This document shows positions 20,251 to 30,704 of a stretch of 64,000 bases of DNA, piece after piece (within the stretch, counting starts at the first letter, position 1; each line of letters begins with the position of its first letter). The position numbers and the translations under genes were made by a program. The notes beneath the pieces are model-generated. The model did no database searches. It was not told where the DNA came from and was given only the letters and a program-made list of their open reading frames with translations. Origin of the DNA: an uncultured SAR86 cluster bacterium (lineage in GTDB: Bacteria > Pseudomonadota > Gammaproteobacteria > Magnimaribacterales > D2472); contig CACKPV010000002.1 of assembly GCA_902602185.1 (NCBI GenBank), positions 274,506 to 338,505 of the forward strand, in the 5' to 3' direction.

Positions 20251-21145
20251 TTTTTTTTGCGCGAGGATGAGATTTATCATAAACCTTTACTAATTGCTGA
20301 TAATCCATTTTTGTATAAATTTGCGTGGTAGAAATAGAACTATGGCCCAATAACTCTTGGATCGAACGAAGGTCTCCAGAAGATTCAAGCATATGTGTTG
20401 CGAAACTATGTCTAAGCATATGAGGGCTTACAGGTGGTAAGCCCTGCTTTAAGGCCATCTTTTGAAGACGTTGTTGAACTGCTCGAGTTGTTAGCCTTTT
20501 ACCAAATTTATTAATAAAAATTGCACCATCTTTTGTAGTCCATTTTTTTCTTTCATCAAGCCAGTTTTGTATTGCTATTTTGGCAAACTTTCCAATAGGC
20601 ACAAGCCTGGTCTTTGCTCCTTTACCCAAAATTCTTAAGAAATTTAGGCCCTCTTCAAAATCTTCAAAATTTACCCCAGTTGCCTCGGAGACTCTTAAAC
20701 CTGAGGAATAAATTAATTCAATAATTGCTAAATCGCGAACTTCAAAACTATTTTCAGGTTTAAAATTTAATAGGTTGCAAATTTGTTCGGGTGAGAGAAC
20801 ATTTGGAAGACGTTTTTCACTTTTTGGAGGAGTTATTAATTCAAAGGGAGATTGCTTCAATAGGTTATTTTTAACTAAATATAAAAAAAACCCTTTTGCA
20901 GAAGAAAGATTTCTTTGGATACTTTTCGGTTTATTGCCTATTTGAAATAAATAACTTAACCAGGCTAGGCCAATTTCTTCGGTAACCTCAGACAGATCAC
21001 TTATTTTATTGTTAATTAAAAAGTTCTCTAACTTCTTTAAATCTCTTTTATACGATGTAACGGTATTTTGTGAAAGGTTCCTAATAGTTCTCAAAAAATC
21101 AAAATATCTTTCTAAATGGGAACTCAAAAAACTTTTTGTAGCCAT
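20243..21145 (-). CDS. xerC: Tyrosine recombinase XerC
   Basis: SGLRVSEATGV, HMLRHSFATHMLESSGDLRSIQELLGHSSISTTQIYTK. Confidence 0.93.
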   Translation of the reverse strand: MATKSFLSSHLERYFDFLRTIRNLSQNTVTSYKRDLKKLENFLINNKISDLSEVTEEIGLAWLSYLFQIGNKPKSIQRNLSSAKGFFLYLVKNNLLKQSPFELITPPKSEKRLPNVLSPEQICNLLNFKPENSFEVRDLAIIELIYSSGLRVSEATGVNFEDFEEGLNFLRILGKGAKTRLVPIGKFAKIAIQNWLDERKKWTTKDGAIFINKFGKRLTTRAVQQRLQKMALKQGLPPVSPHMLRHSFATHMLESSGDLRSIQELLGHSSISTTQIYTKMDYQQLVKVYDKSHPRAKKNA

Positions 21146-21768
21146 TAGGATAATGAATCTAATTTTGCTTGAATTGCATCTCTGAGAAATTGGAAAAAAG
21201 TTGTATCTTCATCTCCTAAATATTTTTCTCTGCGATTAGACCCAATAAGCAATAATCCGAATTCTTCACCGAGGATAATTGAGCCAATGACAGCAGACTG
21301 AATATCATTAGAGTTAAATAGAAGTTTCAGTTTTTCTTTAGAAAAGCTGCCATGAAAGACTTTTTTACTTTTTAAGTTCAGTTCAGTCTTTCCCTCTAAA
21401 TCCTCGAGTTCATTTACATCAATGATTTTGAGCATGGCACTATCTAAGTTAAATATTGTTGCCAAGTCATGCTCTATAATTTGCTGGATTTCTTTTTGAT
21501 TAGTGCAAGATAAAACAAGCATTACCATCTCATTGAATTTAATCATCAAATCTTCATTCTCACTTGCTACTTCGAGAAAGTGCATAAGATTATCAAGAAG
21601 TTTTGTTTTTTCCTCTCTTAGATGCTCTATTTGTTTTTCTAATAATGAAGAGACTCCATCAGGAGCATCATGGAAATTTAATTCATTAACTAAAGATTGT
21701 TTTTTAAGAAAAAAGTCAGGATTTTCTAATAAGAACAATTCAACATCATCTGCAGAAATTTTTGTCAT
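21145..21768 (-). CDS. DUF484 family protein
   Basis: VELFLLENPDFF N-terminus, GAF-like C-terminus, location immediately upstream of xerC. Confidence 0.8.
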   Translation of the reverse strand: MTKISADDVELFLLENPDFFLKKQSLVNELNFHDAPDGVSSLLEKQIEHLREEKTKLLDNLMHFLEVASENEDLMIKFNEMVMLVLSCTNQKEIQQIIEHDLATIFNLDSAMLKIIDVNELEDLEGKTELNLKSKKVFHGSFSKEKLKLLFNSNDIQSAVIGSIILGEEFGLLLIGSNRREKYLGDEDTTFFQFLRDAIQAKLDSLS

Positions 21769-21811
21769 TTTTTTTTGCTCAGAAGGTTTTTAATCAAAAA
21801 CATTTTGTTGT

Positions 21812-23206
21812 TCAATATTTATATGTATCCTCTTTAAAAGGACCTTCAACAGGAACATTAATATAGTCTGCTTGTTCTGGAGTTAGTTTGGTCACCACAC
21901 CTCCGAAACCAGCAACCATCAATGCAGCAACCTCCTCGTCAAGTTTCTTTGGCAAAACTTCTACCTTCAGTAATTCCTTTTGGGTATCTTCATCATTTAT
22001 ATTTGCGAAACCCTGATCAAACAAATACATTTGGGCAAGAACCTGATTCGCAAAAGAGCCATCCATGATTCTGCTTGGATGCCCAGTAGCATTTCCCAAA
22101 TTAACAAGCCTACCTTCAGCAAGCAATAACAAATAGTTTTTACTCTTAAGATCCGGAGCACCATCCGGAGTACAGTCTCTAAATATCCTATGAACTTGAG
22201 GCTTTACTTCCTCCCAATACCACTTGTCTTTCATGTAAGCAGTATCAATTTCAGTATCAAAATGCCCAATATTACAGACTACAGCACCATTTTTTAGATT
22301 ACTAAGCATTGCTGAATCACACACATTTACATTACCAGTTGTAGTGACCAATACATCAGTATCTTCGAGTATAGATAGATTGATGTCATCATTTTTCCCT
22401 GTTACCACACCATCTTTATAACAAGATACTACAGAGAAACCATCCATACATGCTTGCATAGCACAAATAGGATCTGATTCTGTAACCCTAACAACCATTC
22501 CTTCTTGAGCAAGACTAGCTGCAGATCCTTTTCCGACATCTCCATATCCAATGACCAAAGCTTTTTTACCAGATAAGAGCATATCAGTTCCTCTTTTAAG
22601 AGCATCATTTAAGCTGTGGCGACACCCATACTTATTGTCATTTTTTGCCTTTGTTACAGAATCGTTCACATTTATAGCAGGCACTTTAAGACTGCCATTC
22701 TCTAGCATTTCTTTAAGTCTATGCACCCCGGTGGTTGTTTCTTCTGAGATACCATGAATTTTTTCAAGCATTTGAGGATATTTTTCATGAACCATTGCTG
22801 TAAGATCACCTCCATCATCTAAGATCATATTTGCAGCCCAAGGCACACCATCTTTTAAAATAGTCTGTTCAATACACCACTCAAACTCTTCTTCTGTTTC
22901 TCCTTTCCAGGCAAATACAGGAATATCATTTGCTGCCATGGCTGCGGCTGCATGATCTTGAGTTGAGAAAATATTACATGATGACCATCTGAGCTCGGCA
23001 CCAAGATCAACTAAAGTTTCCATCAATACTGCTGTTTGAATTGTCATATGTATACAACCCATAATCTTTGCGCCTGCTAAAGGCTGATCATCTTTATATT
23101 TTTCTCGTAAAGCCATTAGAGCTGGCATCTCATTTTCAGCCAGAGATATTTCTCTCCTTCCAAAATCAGCAAGTGAGATATCAGCAACTTTGAAATCTTT
23201 ATTCAT
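21812..23206 (-). CDS. ahcY: Adenosylhomocysteinase
   Basis: [55 protein letters not shown]. Confidence 0.97.
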   Translation of the reverse strand: MNKDFKVADISLADFGRREISLAENEMPALMALREKYKDDQPLAGAKIMGCIHMTIQTAVLMETLVDLGAELRWSSCNIFSTQDHAAAAMAANDIPVFAWKGETEEEFEWCIEQTILKDGVPWAANMILDDGGDLTAMVHEKYPQMLEKIHGISEETTTGVHRLKEMLENGSLKVPAINVNDSVTKAKNDNKYGCRHSLNDALKRGTDMLLSGKKALVIGYGDVGKGSAASLAQEGMVVRVTESDPICAMQACMDGFSVVSCYKDGVVTGKNDDINLSILEDTDVLVTTTGNVNVCDSAMLSNLKNGAVVCNIGHFDTEIDTAYMKDKWYWEEVKPQVHRIFRDCTPDGAPDLKSKNYLLLLAEGRLVNLGNATGHPSRIMDGSFANQVLAQMYLFDQGFANINDEDTQKELLKVEVLPKKLDEEVAALMVAGFGGVVTKLTPEQADYINVPVEGPFKEDTYKY

Positions 23207-23211
23207 ACTTT

Positions 23212-24306
23212 TTAATATAAATCTAACTTCTCGAAAGGCAAGTGACTTTTGCCAAAATGACCATATAAAGTTGTCATTGTCAGATCAAGATTAAATAAAC
23301 CAAATCTGTCAATAATACCTTTTGGGGTTAGATCAACATTATCTATGATCCAATTTGTGAAATCAGTTCTGACCTTTCCATCTGCATAAACATAGACACT
23401 TGTTGGTTCAACAATCCCAATAGCATAACTTAATTGAACTGTGCAATTATCTGCTTTTCCAGAGCTTACAATATTTTTAGCAAGATATCTGGACATATAT
23501 GCTGCACTTCTATCAACTTTGGAGCAGTCTTTGCCACTAAATGCTCCTCCCCCATGCGGTGCATAGCCACCATAAGTATCAACAATTATTTTTCTTCCTG
23601 TGACACCAGTGTCACCATCCGGACCGCCAATCACAAATCTTCCGGTAGGGTTTATCAAGAATTTTGTCTTTGATAGGTCATATTCAGAAATCTCATCTCG
23701 TATAATTTCTTCAACCTGCTCCCTTATCTGTTCAATAGTAATACTCTCTAAATGTTGAGTACTACACACAATTTTTTTTATGTCTTTTGGTTCATTTATC
23801 CCATCATATGACATGGTTACTTGACTTTTGCTATCAGGTTGTAACCAGTGAGTTCCACTATGCCCCCTTTCAATTTGAAGCCTACTAAGAATTTTATGAC
23901 TAAAATGAATTGCACTTGGCATAAAGTCTTCCGTTTCATTGCAGGCATAACCAAACATAAGTCCTTGATCACCAGCCCCAAAATTATCAGTACCAAGAGC
24001 AATATCAGATGACTGTCCATGTAAATAATTTTGAATAACTAGTTTTTCATGATGGAAACCATCTTGCTCATAACCAATTTCACGAACTTTTTTTCTTACT
24101 AGTTCTTCGATTTGATTTTTGTCAAAACAATCACTTTTATATTCTCCGGCAAGAATAACAAGATTTGTTGTTACCAAGGTTTCAATTGCAGCTCTATTCT
24201 CTTCCTTTTGATTTATGAGAAAAGTTGCCACAGCATCAGAGATAAGATCGGCAACTTTATCAGGATGGCCAATGCTGACACTTTCACTTGTGAATTCATA
24301 TTGCAT
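23212..24306 (-). CDS. metK: S-adenosylmethionine synthetase
   Basis: [53 protein letters not shown]. Confidence 0.97.
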   Translation of the reverse strand: MQYEFTSESVSIGHPDKVADLISDAVATFLINQKEENRAAIETLVTTNLVILAGEYKSDCFDKNQIEELVRKKVREIGYEQDGFHHEKLVIQNYLHGQSSDIALGTDNFGAGDQGLMFGYACNETEDFMPSAIHFSHKILSRLQIERGHSGTHWLQPDSKSQVTMSYDGINEPKDIKKIVCSTQHLESITIEQIREQVEEIIRDEISEYDLSKTKFLINPTGRFVIGGPDGDTGVTGRKIIVDTYGGYAPHGGGAFSGKDCSKVDRSAAYMSRYLAKNIVSSGKADNCTVQLSYAIGIVEPTSVYVYADGKVRTDFTNWIIDNVDLTPKGIIDRFGLFNLDLTMTTLYGHFGKSHLPFEKLDLY

Positions 24307-24400
24307 AGTTATTTAAATTTTACCTTTGTCTTGAAGATATTTATATAAATATAAGAAGATTCGTATTATTATATCTGTACCCTAATTGTGCACGTAAATC

Positions 24401-26383
24401 TTGGAAAATACAGACCTCGCTAATGCTATCAGATTTCTCTCAGTAGATGCTGTCCAGGCTGCTAAATCTGGCCATCCTGGAATGCCTATGGGCATGGCTG
24501 ATATTGCTCTGGTTCTTTGGCGCGACCATTTAAAACATAACCCTGCCGATCCTGATTGGTTTAACAGAGACCGCTTTGTTTTATCTAATGGGCATGGATC
24601 AATGCTTTTGTATAGTTTGCTTCATTTAACAGGATACAAACTTTCTATTGAAGATTTAAAAGATTTTAGGAAATTGAAATCTAAAACACCAGGTCATCCC
24701 GAATATGATCCTGCAATAGGAGTGGAGACTACTACGGGACCCCTTGGACAAGGTTTAGGAAATGCAGTTGGAATTGCACTTGCTGAAAAAAATCTGAGCC
24801 AGACATTTAATAAGGATGGTATGAACCTCATTGATCACTTTACATATACATTTCTTGGAGATGGTTGTCTTATGGAGGGCATCTCTCATGAGGTTTGTTC
24901 TTTTGCTGGCACTCATAAGTTAGGCAAACTAATTTGTTTTTATGATCAAAATGGAATTTCAATTGATGGTGAGATAGACCTTTGGTTTACTGACGATACT
25001 GTCAAAAGATTTGAGAGTTATGGTTGGCATGTTGAACAAATTGATGGACATGATTTTGAACAAATCGATCAGGCAATCCTGAAGGCACAGAAAGAAACTT
25101 CAAAACCTTCTCTCATTTGCTGTAAAACAGTCATTGGTTTTGGTTCTCCAAACAAGTCTGGTACTGCAGGAATTCATGGAAGCCCTCTTGGTGATGACGA
25201 AATAGAGATTACGAGAAAAGCATTGAATTGGATTTATGAGCCTTTTGAAATCCCAGAAGAAATCTATCAAGAATGGAATGCTATTGAGAAAGGTGAGACA
25301 AGTCAAAATGATTGGATAAATGTTTTATCTGAATATCTAGACAAGTTTCCAGAGGACTACAAAGAGTTCATGCGCCGAATAGCAAATTTAACACCGAAGG
25401 ACTTTTCTGAAAGATTTGAATCTTTGATTAATGAATGTTTGCAGAATGAAGCAAGTATGGCCACTAGGAAAGCTTCACAGGTCTGTCTAGATCATTTTTG
25501 TGAGTACTTACCTGAATTATTAGGAGGATCAGCAGATTTAACAGGATCTAACAATACTTTTTCAAAACATAATTCAGAACTAACCCCAGATAATGGAGGA
25601 GGTTCACATATTTACTATGGGGTCAGAGAGTTTGGAATGGTAGCTATGATGAATGGGATGTGTCTTCATGGAGGTATAAGGCCTTATGGCGGCACTTTTC
25701 TAGTTTTCATGGATTATGCCAGAAATGCAGTCCGCTTATCTGCAATGATGCAACTTCCTAACATTTATGTGTTTACTCATGACTCAATTGGTTTAGGCGA
25801 AGATGGGCCTACTCATCAGCCCATTGAGCATTTAGTAACCTTAAGGTCTACCCCCAATCTTTATAACTGGAGACCTGCAGATTTAACTGAAACAGCCGTT
25901 GCTTGGAAGAATGCGATCGTTTGCGATTCCCCAACTTGTTTGATTCTTAGTCGACAATCCTTACCAAAACTGCCTTTAACTAAAGATCACATTTCACAAA
26001 TTGATAATGGAGGCTATGTTTTGCGGGATTCAGATAACCCAAAAATAAATTTGATTGCCACTGGTAGTGAAGTACAACTTGCAATTGAGGCATATGATTT
26101 GCTTGCAGAGAAAGGAATATCTTCAACCGTTATATCTATGCCATGTTTAGATATTTTTTTAGAGCAGTCAGAAGACTTTCAAGAGAGTGTTATCAGACCT
26201 GATACTCCTTGTTTGGTAATTGAAGCTGCTCATCCAAATTCATGGTATCAGTTACTTGGCAAAGATGATGCTGTGATGGGCATGACTACATTTGGTGAAT
26301 CTGCACCTGGAAATATCCTTTTTGAAGAATTTGGATTCACAACAGATGAAGTCGTAAAAAAAGCAACTCAGCTTATTAAATGA
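24401..26383 (+). CDS. tkt: Transketolase
   Basis: Thiamine-PP motif GDGCLMEGISHE, SGHPGMPMGMAD, THDSIGLGEDGPTHQPIEHL; apparent TTG start. Confidence 0.96.
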   Translation: MENTDLANAIRFLSVDAVQAAKSGHPGMPMGMADIALVLWRDHLKHNPADPDWFNRDRFVLSNGHGSMLLYSLLHLTGYKLSIEDLKDFRKLKSKTPGHPEYDPAIGVETTTGPLGQGLGNAVGIALAEKNLSQTFNKDGMNLIDHFTYTFLGDGCLMEGISHEVCSFAGTHKLGKLICFYDQNGISIDGEIDLWFTDDTVKRFESYGWHVEQIDGHDFEQIDQAILKAQKETSKPSLICCKTVIGFGSPNKSGTAGIHGSPLGDDEIEITRKALNWIYEPFEIPEEIYQEWNAIEKGETSQNDWINVLSEYLDKFPEDYKEFMRRIANLTPKDFSERFESLINECLQNEASMATRKASQVCLDHFCEYLPELLGGSADLTGSNNTFSKHNSELTPDNGGGSHIYYGVREFGMVAMMNGMCLHGGIRPYGGTFLVFMDYARNAVRLSAMMQLPNIYVFTHDSIGLGEDGPTHQPIEHLVTLRSTPNLYNWRPADLTETAVAWKNAIVCDSPTCLILSRQSLPKLPLTKDHISQIDNGGYVLRDSDNPKINLIATGSEVQLAIEAYDLLAEKGISSTVISMPCLDIFLEQSEDFQESVIRPDTPCLVIEAAHPNSWYQLLGKDDAVMGMTTFGESAPGNILFEEFGFTTDEVVKKATQLIK

Positions 26384-27516
26384 GAACACTCAAAGATATA
26401 GATCTCAGAAATAAAAGAGCTGTTTTACGTTTAGATCTTAATGTTCCTATTCAGGATAATAAAATTTCCGATGATTCACGAATAATAGCCTCTTTACCAA
26501 CAATACATAGAGTACTTAAAGATGCAAAAAATCTATTGATCATATCTCATCTAGGAAGACCAGAAGAGGGCATTATCCAAAAAGAATTTAGTATGAAGCC
26601 AATTGCAGATTATCTCGAAAGAGTAATTGATGAAAAAATTACAATTATTGATTACTTAGATTCTACAGGACTTTTTCGGGCATCTAAGGTGCAAATCCTT
26701 GAAAATATAAGGTTTTTCAAAGGTGAAAAAGAAAATTGCGAACAGCTCGGTAAGAGTTTAGGAGAATTGGGAGATGTTTATATTTTCGATGCATTTGGCA
26801 CTGCCCATCGGAAACAGGCTTCAACATATTCAGCAATTAAGCATGCAAGTCAGTCGTGTGCGGGACTATTAATGGAAAAAGAAATAACAATGCTTTCCGA
26901 AATACTCAACGAGATCAACTACCCTTTTACTGCAATTATTGGGGGGGCAAAAATTTCAACCAAAATAAATCTAATTTCTAATCTTGCAAATAAGGCATCT
27001 TGCATCGTTGTTGGAGGAGGTATTGCAAATACTTTTTTAAAAGCTGCTGGATTTGAGATAGGAGAATCATTATTTGAAAAAGATTTTATTCAAGTTGCAG
27101 AAAAGCTATTAGAAACCGGCAAGATCCATTTACCAAATCAGGTCTATGTCGGATCACATATAAATACTGATAAATCTATAATCAAAGATTTAGATGAATT
27201 GGAGCCAACTGATAGAATATTTGACCTTAAATTAAACAACAAAATTATTTCTAATTTAAAAGAATCAAAAACTATTTTATGGAATGGACCTTTGGGGGTT
27301 TTTGAAAATAAAGTCTTTGAACAGGGTACGCAAGAATTAGCCAAGATCATTTCTAATTCCAAGGCTTTCAGCGTAGCTGGTGGCGGTGAAACCCTGGCTG
27401 CGATTAATAAATTTATTTCAAAAGATGAGTTATCATATTGTTCATCAGGCGGTGGCTCTTTTTTAGAATTCATGGAGGGTAAAACTCTTCCATCGGTCGA
27501 AGCATTAGGAGGATAG
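26380..27516 (+). CDS. pgk: Phosphoglycerate kinase
   Basis: KRAVLRLDLNVPIQDNKISDDSRI, SHLGRP, ILWNGPLGVFE, GGGETLAA. Confidence 0.96.
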   Translation: MRTLKDIDLRNKRAVLRLDLNVPIQDNKISDDSRIIASLPTIHRVLKDAKNLLIISHLGRPEEGIIQKEFSMKPIADYLERVIDEKITIIDYLDSTGLFRASKVQILENIRFFKGEKENCEQLGKSLGELGDVYIFDAFGTAHRKQASTYSAIKHASQSCAGLLMEKEITMLSEILNEINYPFTAIIGGAKISTKINLISNLANKASCIVVGGGIANTFLKAAGFEIGESLFEKDFIQVAEKLLETGKIHLPNQVYVGSHINTDKSIIKDLDELEPTDRIFDLKLNNKIISNLKESKTILWNGPLGVFENKVFEQGTQELAKIISNSKAFSVAGGGETLAAINKFISKDELSYCSSGGGSFLEFMEGKTLPSVEALGG

Positions 27517-27517
27517 A

Positions 27518-28528
27518 ATGAATTTAAATGAAATAGCAGAATATATTGTCTCTGATGGCAAAGGGATTCTTGCAGCTGATGAAAGTAATCCAACTTGTGG
27601 TAAAAGATTTGATACTATCAATGTTGAAAATACTGAGGATAATAGACGGGATTATAGAGAAATGCTCTTTCGATCTAAGGGAATGAAAGACAATATCGGA
27701 GGTGTTATTTTATTTGATGAAACACTTCGACAAAATGCTATTGATGGTACTCCCCTTAGAAAAATAATCGAAGATCAAGGTGCCCTTCCAGGAATTAAAG
27801 TGGACAAAGGGTTGACTCCTCTCAAAGAAGGTTCTGATGAAGTTGTTACACAAGGGTTAGATGGATTACATGAGAGATGCGCTGATTATGATGCACTTTT
27901 TAATGCTAAATTCACAAAGTGGAGAGCTGTTATTAAAATTGGAGATGGGATTCCTACTGATGAATGTATTGAAGCAAATGCCAAAGCTCTTGCTGATTAT
28001 GCTTGGGTTGCACAAACCAATAACATGGTCCCAATTGTTGAACCAGAAGTGCTTATGGATGGTGACCATACAATAACAGAATGTTTTGATGCTTGTGCAA
28101 GATCTTTTTCGGCATTATTCAATGCATTACAAAAAAGGGAAGTTGATAATTCAGGATTACTTCTGAAACCAAGTATGATTACTCCTGGGTCTTTATGCTC
28201 TCAAAAGGCAACCATCCAAGAAGTTGCAGATTTAACAATTAAGTGTTTAAAAGAGAATGTTCCTTCTGAAGTTCCTGGTATAACTTTTCTTTCAGGAGGT
28301 CAATCAGAACTAGAAGCAACAGCTCATTTAAATGCTATGAATAAAGAAAAAGATTTGCCATGGAAACTCAGTTTTTCATATGGAAGAGCATTACAACAGA
28401 GTGCTTTAAGAGCTTGGGGAGGCTTACAAGAAAATCTTTTCATTGCTCAAGATGAGCTATCACACCGTGCCAACATGAATAAACTTGCTGCACTTGGGGA
28501 GTGGTCAGAGGAACTTGAAGAAAGATAG
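27518..28528 (+). CDS. Fructose-bisphosphate aldolase class I
   Basis: GKGILAADESNPTCGKRF, KPSMITPG, ITFLSGGQSELEAT, PWKLSFSYGRALQ. Confidence 0.95.
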   Translation: MNLNEIAEYIVSDGKGILAADESNPTCGKRFDTINVENTEDNRRDYREMLFRSKGMKDNIGGVILFDETLRQNAIDGTPLRKIIEDQGALPGIKVDKGLTPLKEGSDEVVTQGLDGLHERCADYDALFNAKFTKWRAVIKIGDGIPTDECIEANAKALADYAWVAQTNNMVPIVEPEVLMDGDHTITECFDACARSFSALFNALQKREVDNSGLLLKPSMITPGSLCSQKATIQEVADLTIKCLKENVPSEVPGITFLSGGQSELEATAHLNAMNKEKDLPWKLSFSYGRALQQSALRAWGGLQENLFIAQDELSHRANMNKLAALGEWSEELEER

Positions 28529-28965
28529 TGCTTGCTACTATTCAAAGAGTCAATAAAGCTAGTGTTTTTATTGGCAAGAAACAATATTCATCAATATCAC
28601 AAGGAATTGTCATTTTTTTATGCGCAGAAAGTAGTGATTCAGAGAGAAATGTAAAAAAAATGTTTAAATCAATATTCAATTTTAAGATTTTAGAAGGAGA
28701 TAGCAGCATAATGTCAGCAAGTTTAAAGGAGTTAAAGGAAGATGTATTGATTGTCAGCCAATTTACACTCGCAGCAATCACCAACAAAGGTACCAAAGCC
28801 AGTTTTCATAAAGCTGCCAAAGCATCTGAGGCAAAATTACTTTATGAACAATTTGTGAATCTATTTAAGGGTACAGAGTGTAAAATTGCTACTGGAGTTT
28901 TTGGAGAGAATATGAACGTGGAAATTATCAACAAAGGACCCATTACTTTCAACTTTAAGACATGA
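28528..28965 (+). CDS. dtd: D-aminoacyl-tRNA deacylase
   Basis: IQRVNKASV, SQFTLAA, NKGPITF. Confidence 0.9.
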   Translation: MLATIQRVNKASVFIGKKQYSSISQGIVIFLCAESSDSERNVKKMFKSIFNFKILEGDSSIMSASLKELKEDVLIVSQFTLAAITNKGTKASFHKAAKASEAKLLYEQFVNLFKGTECKIATGVFGENMNVEIINKGPITFNFKT

Positions 28966-29552
28966 CTAAAATTAAAAGTATTTCTATTTTTTGTGGGGCC
29001 CATTCAGGCAAAAACCCTAATTTTGAAAAATCAGCAAAAATATTTACTAAAATTATTGCTGAAAACAATATTGATGTTGTTTTTGGTGGTGGCAGTGTGG
29101 GTCTGATGAACATAATTTCAAATGTTGCCTTAGAAGAGGGTGTAAAAGTTACTGGAATTCTCTTGAAATCACTCAGTGATTTAGAATTAGTAAATCCTAA
29201 TATCCAGGAAAAGATTGAAACAAATTCACTCTTGGAAAGAAAAGATGAATTTATGAAGAGATCAGATGCTTTTGTTGTTCTTCCAGGAGGTGTAGGCTCA
29301 ATGGATGAGTTATTTGAAATTTTAGCTAATAATCAATTGGGGATTATCAATAAACCAATTGGCATTTTAAATACAGACGGTTATTACAATGATTTGATTG
29401 CTTGGTTTGAAAAAGCTATTTTTGAAGGATTTGTATCCAAAAAAAATTTTAATGAAATTATTATTTCAGATGATCCCCAAAAGCTTGTTGACATGATGCT
29501 AGCTTATGAAAGACCTGATGCTGACTCTTGGAAAGACAGACTGGGACTTTAA
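28962..29552 (+). CDS. LOG family (TIGR00730-type) protein
   Basis: FGGGSVGLM, PGGVGSMDELFE. Confidence 0.9.
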   Translation: MTKIKSISIFCGAHSGKNPNFEKSAKIFTKIIAENNIDVVFGGGSVGLMNIISNVALEEGVKVTGILLKSLSDLELVNPNIQEKIETNSLLERKDEFMKRSDAFVVLPGGVGSMDELFEILANNQLGIINKPIGILNTDGYYNDLIAWFEKAIFEGFVSKKNFNEIIISDDPQKLVDMMLAYERPDADSWKDRLGL

Positions 29553-29555
29553 GTC

Positions 29556-30701
29556 ATGCATCAAGGAAGTGGTTTAGGAGCTAAGGGAACAAAACTAAGT
29601 GAATCCTTAACTGCCATAATTTGTGCAATTAGATTCCAATACGATAAGGATTTTAGCTTAGAGGATTTTTATAATCTAAATTTTAATTTGACTGAAATTT
29701 CAAAAAACTTTGAGATTAATTTGGATTTACAAGAAACCATTGAATTTTCTCAAAACGAGGTTGGATGGCTTGAATCTAGTATTTTTGTTGCAAATAAAAT
29801 TTATGGTTATTTAGGCCAAGGTAATTTTAAGTTTTTAAGATGCGATTTTATAAATCATTTAATGCAAAAATGTTTTAACAACTGTAACAGTAAAAATAAT
29901 GAATTTGGAAAAATAGAGAAATGGTGCCCTGCTGATATTTGGATACATGATGCTTCAATTGATATAAGTTTTTTGACCAAATATTCTTCCTTTAAAGATC
30001 TAAACGAGCAGCTTATTCAATTATTTAGAAATAAAAAATTGATAGGAGTTTCTCTCAAAAAGGTTAATCATAATGTACAAATTAAAGAATATAATGATGG
30101 GAAATCTTACCTGCAAAAAAAAACTTCAATTAAATATAGCAAATATATTTTGAAAATGAATACTCTTGATTTTTATTTATGTTATGAAGATAGCAACAGA
30201 AATAATATTAAAATACAAGGTCGTGATTTTGCTGGTGCAAACCCTGATAAAATTAAAAAAGATATTGAAATGGGCAAAGTTCCCAGAGTTGGTGATTTTA
30301 AATTTGAGATCAAGGGTGAATTAGCTAATCATGGCAAAATTCAAGATACTCTTTTTAATAGGATTTTATCTAACAATGGTCATGACACGATCATTTGGCC
30401 AAAATGGGAAGAATGCGATCCGTTTAGTGAAAGTAGCCCTAAAATTACAAACGAAATCTTTGAGTTACTATTTAAATATAAAGCCCAAGGGTTTTCTTAT
30501 ACAACTGAATCTAAAAACATTATTGCAAATCAAACCAATCAATATAGGTTTAGCAAGTTATGCTCTTTAAGGGCACTTGATTTCATAGAAAAAAAAGGAA
30601 GAGATGAAATTGATACAATTCTTCAAATAATTCACAACTATGCTTCTTCGCAATCGGAATTATCAGCACCATTCTTAAAAGTATCCAATCTTTTAATATA
30701 G
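29556..30701 (+). CDS. Hypothetical protein, possibly virus-derived or nuclease-like
   Basis: Complete 381 aa ORF following the LOG gene; no housekeeping family recognised. KWCPADIWI...KKLIGVSLKKV resembles a PD-(D/E)xK-like layout. Confidence 0.6.
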   Translation: MHQGSGLGAKGTKLSESLTAIICAIRFQYDKDFSLEDFYNLNFNLTEISKNFEINLDLQETIEFSQNEVGWLESSIFVANKIYGYLGQGNFKFLRCDFINHLMQKCFNNCNSKNNEFGKIEKWCPADIWIHDASIDISFLTKYSSFKDLNEQLIQLFRNKKLIGVSLKKVNHNVQIKEYNDGKSYLQKKTSIKYSKYILKMNTLDFYLCYEDSNRNNIKIQGRDFAGANPDKIKKDIEMGKVPRVGDFKFEIKGELANHGKIQDTLFNRILSNNGHDTIIWPKWEECDPFSESSPKITNEIFELLFKYKAQGFSYTTESKNIIANQTNQYRFSKLCSLRALDFIEKKGRDEIDTILQIIHNYASSQSELSAPFLKVSNLLI

Positions 30702-30704
30702 TCC

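Noticed and set aside
20243-21145. XerC as evidence of an integron or integrative element
   Set aside because: Sits in the ordinary DUF484-xerC-HAD housekeeping context with no attachment sites or cargo; this is the dif-site recombinase.
24307-24400. SAM or SAH riboswitch upstream of metK-ahcY
   Set aside because: The leader is short and AT-rich; no recognisable SAM-I, SAM-II/V or SAH aptamer motifs seen by eye. A covariance search would be needed.
27144-27593. 149 aa antisense ORF over pgk
   Set aside because: Lies opposite the strongly conserved pgk coding frame; typical shadow ORF with no domain signature.
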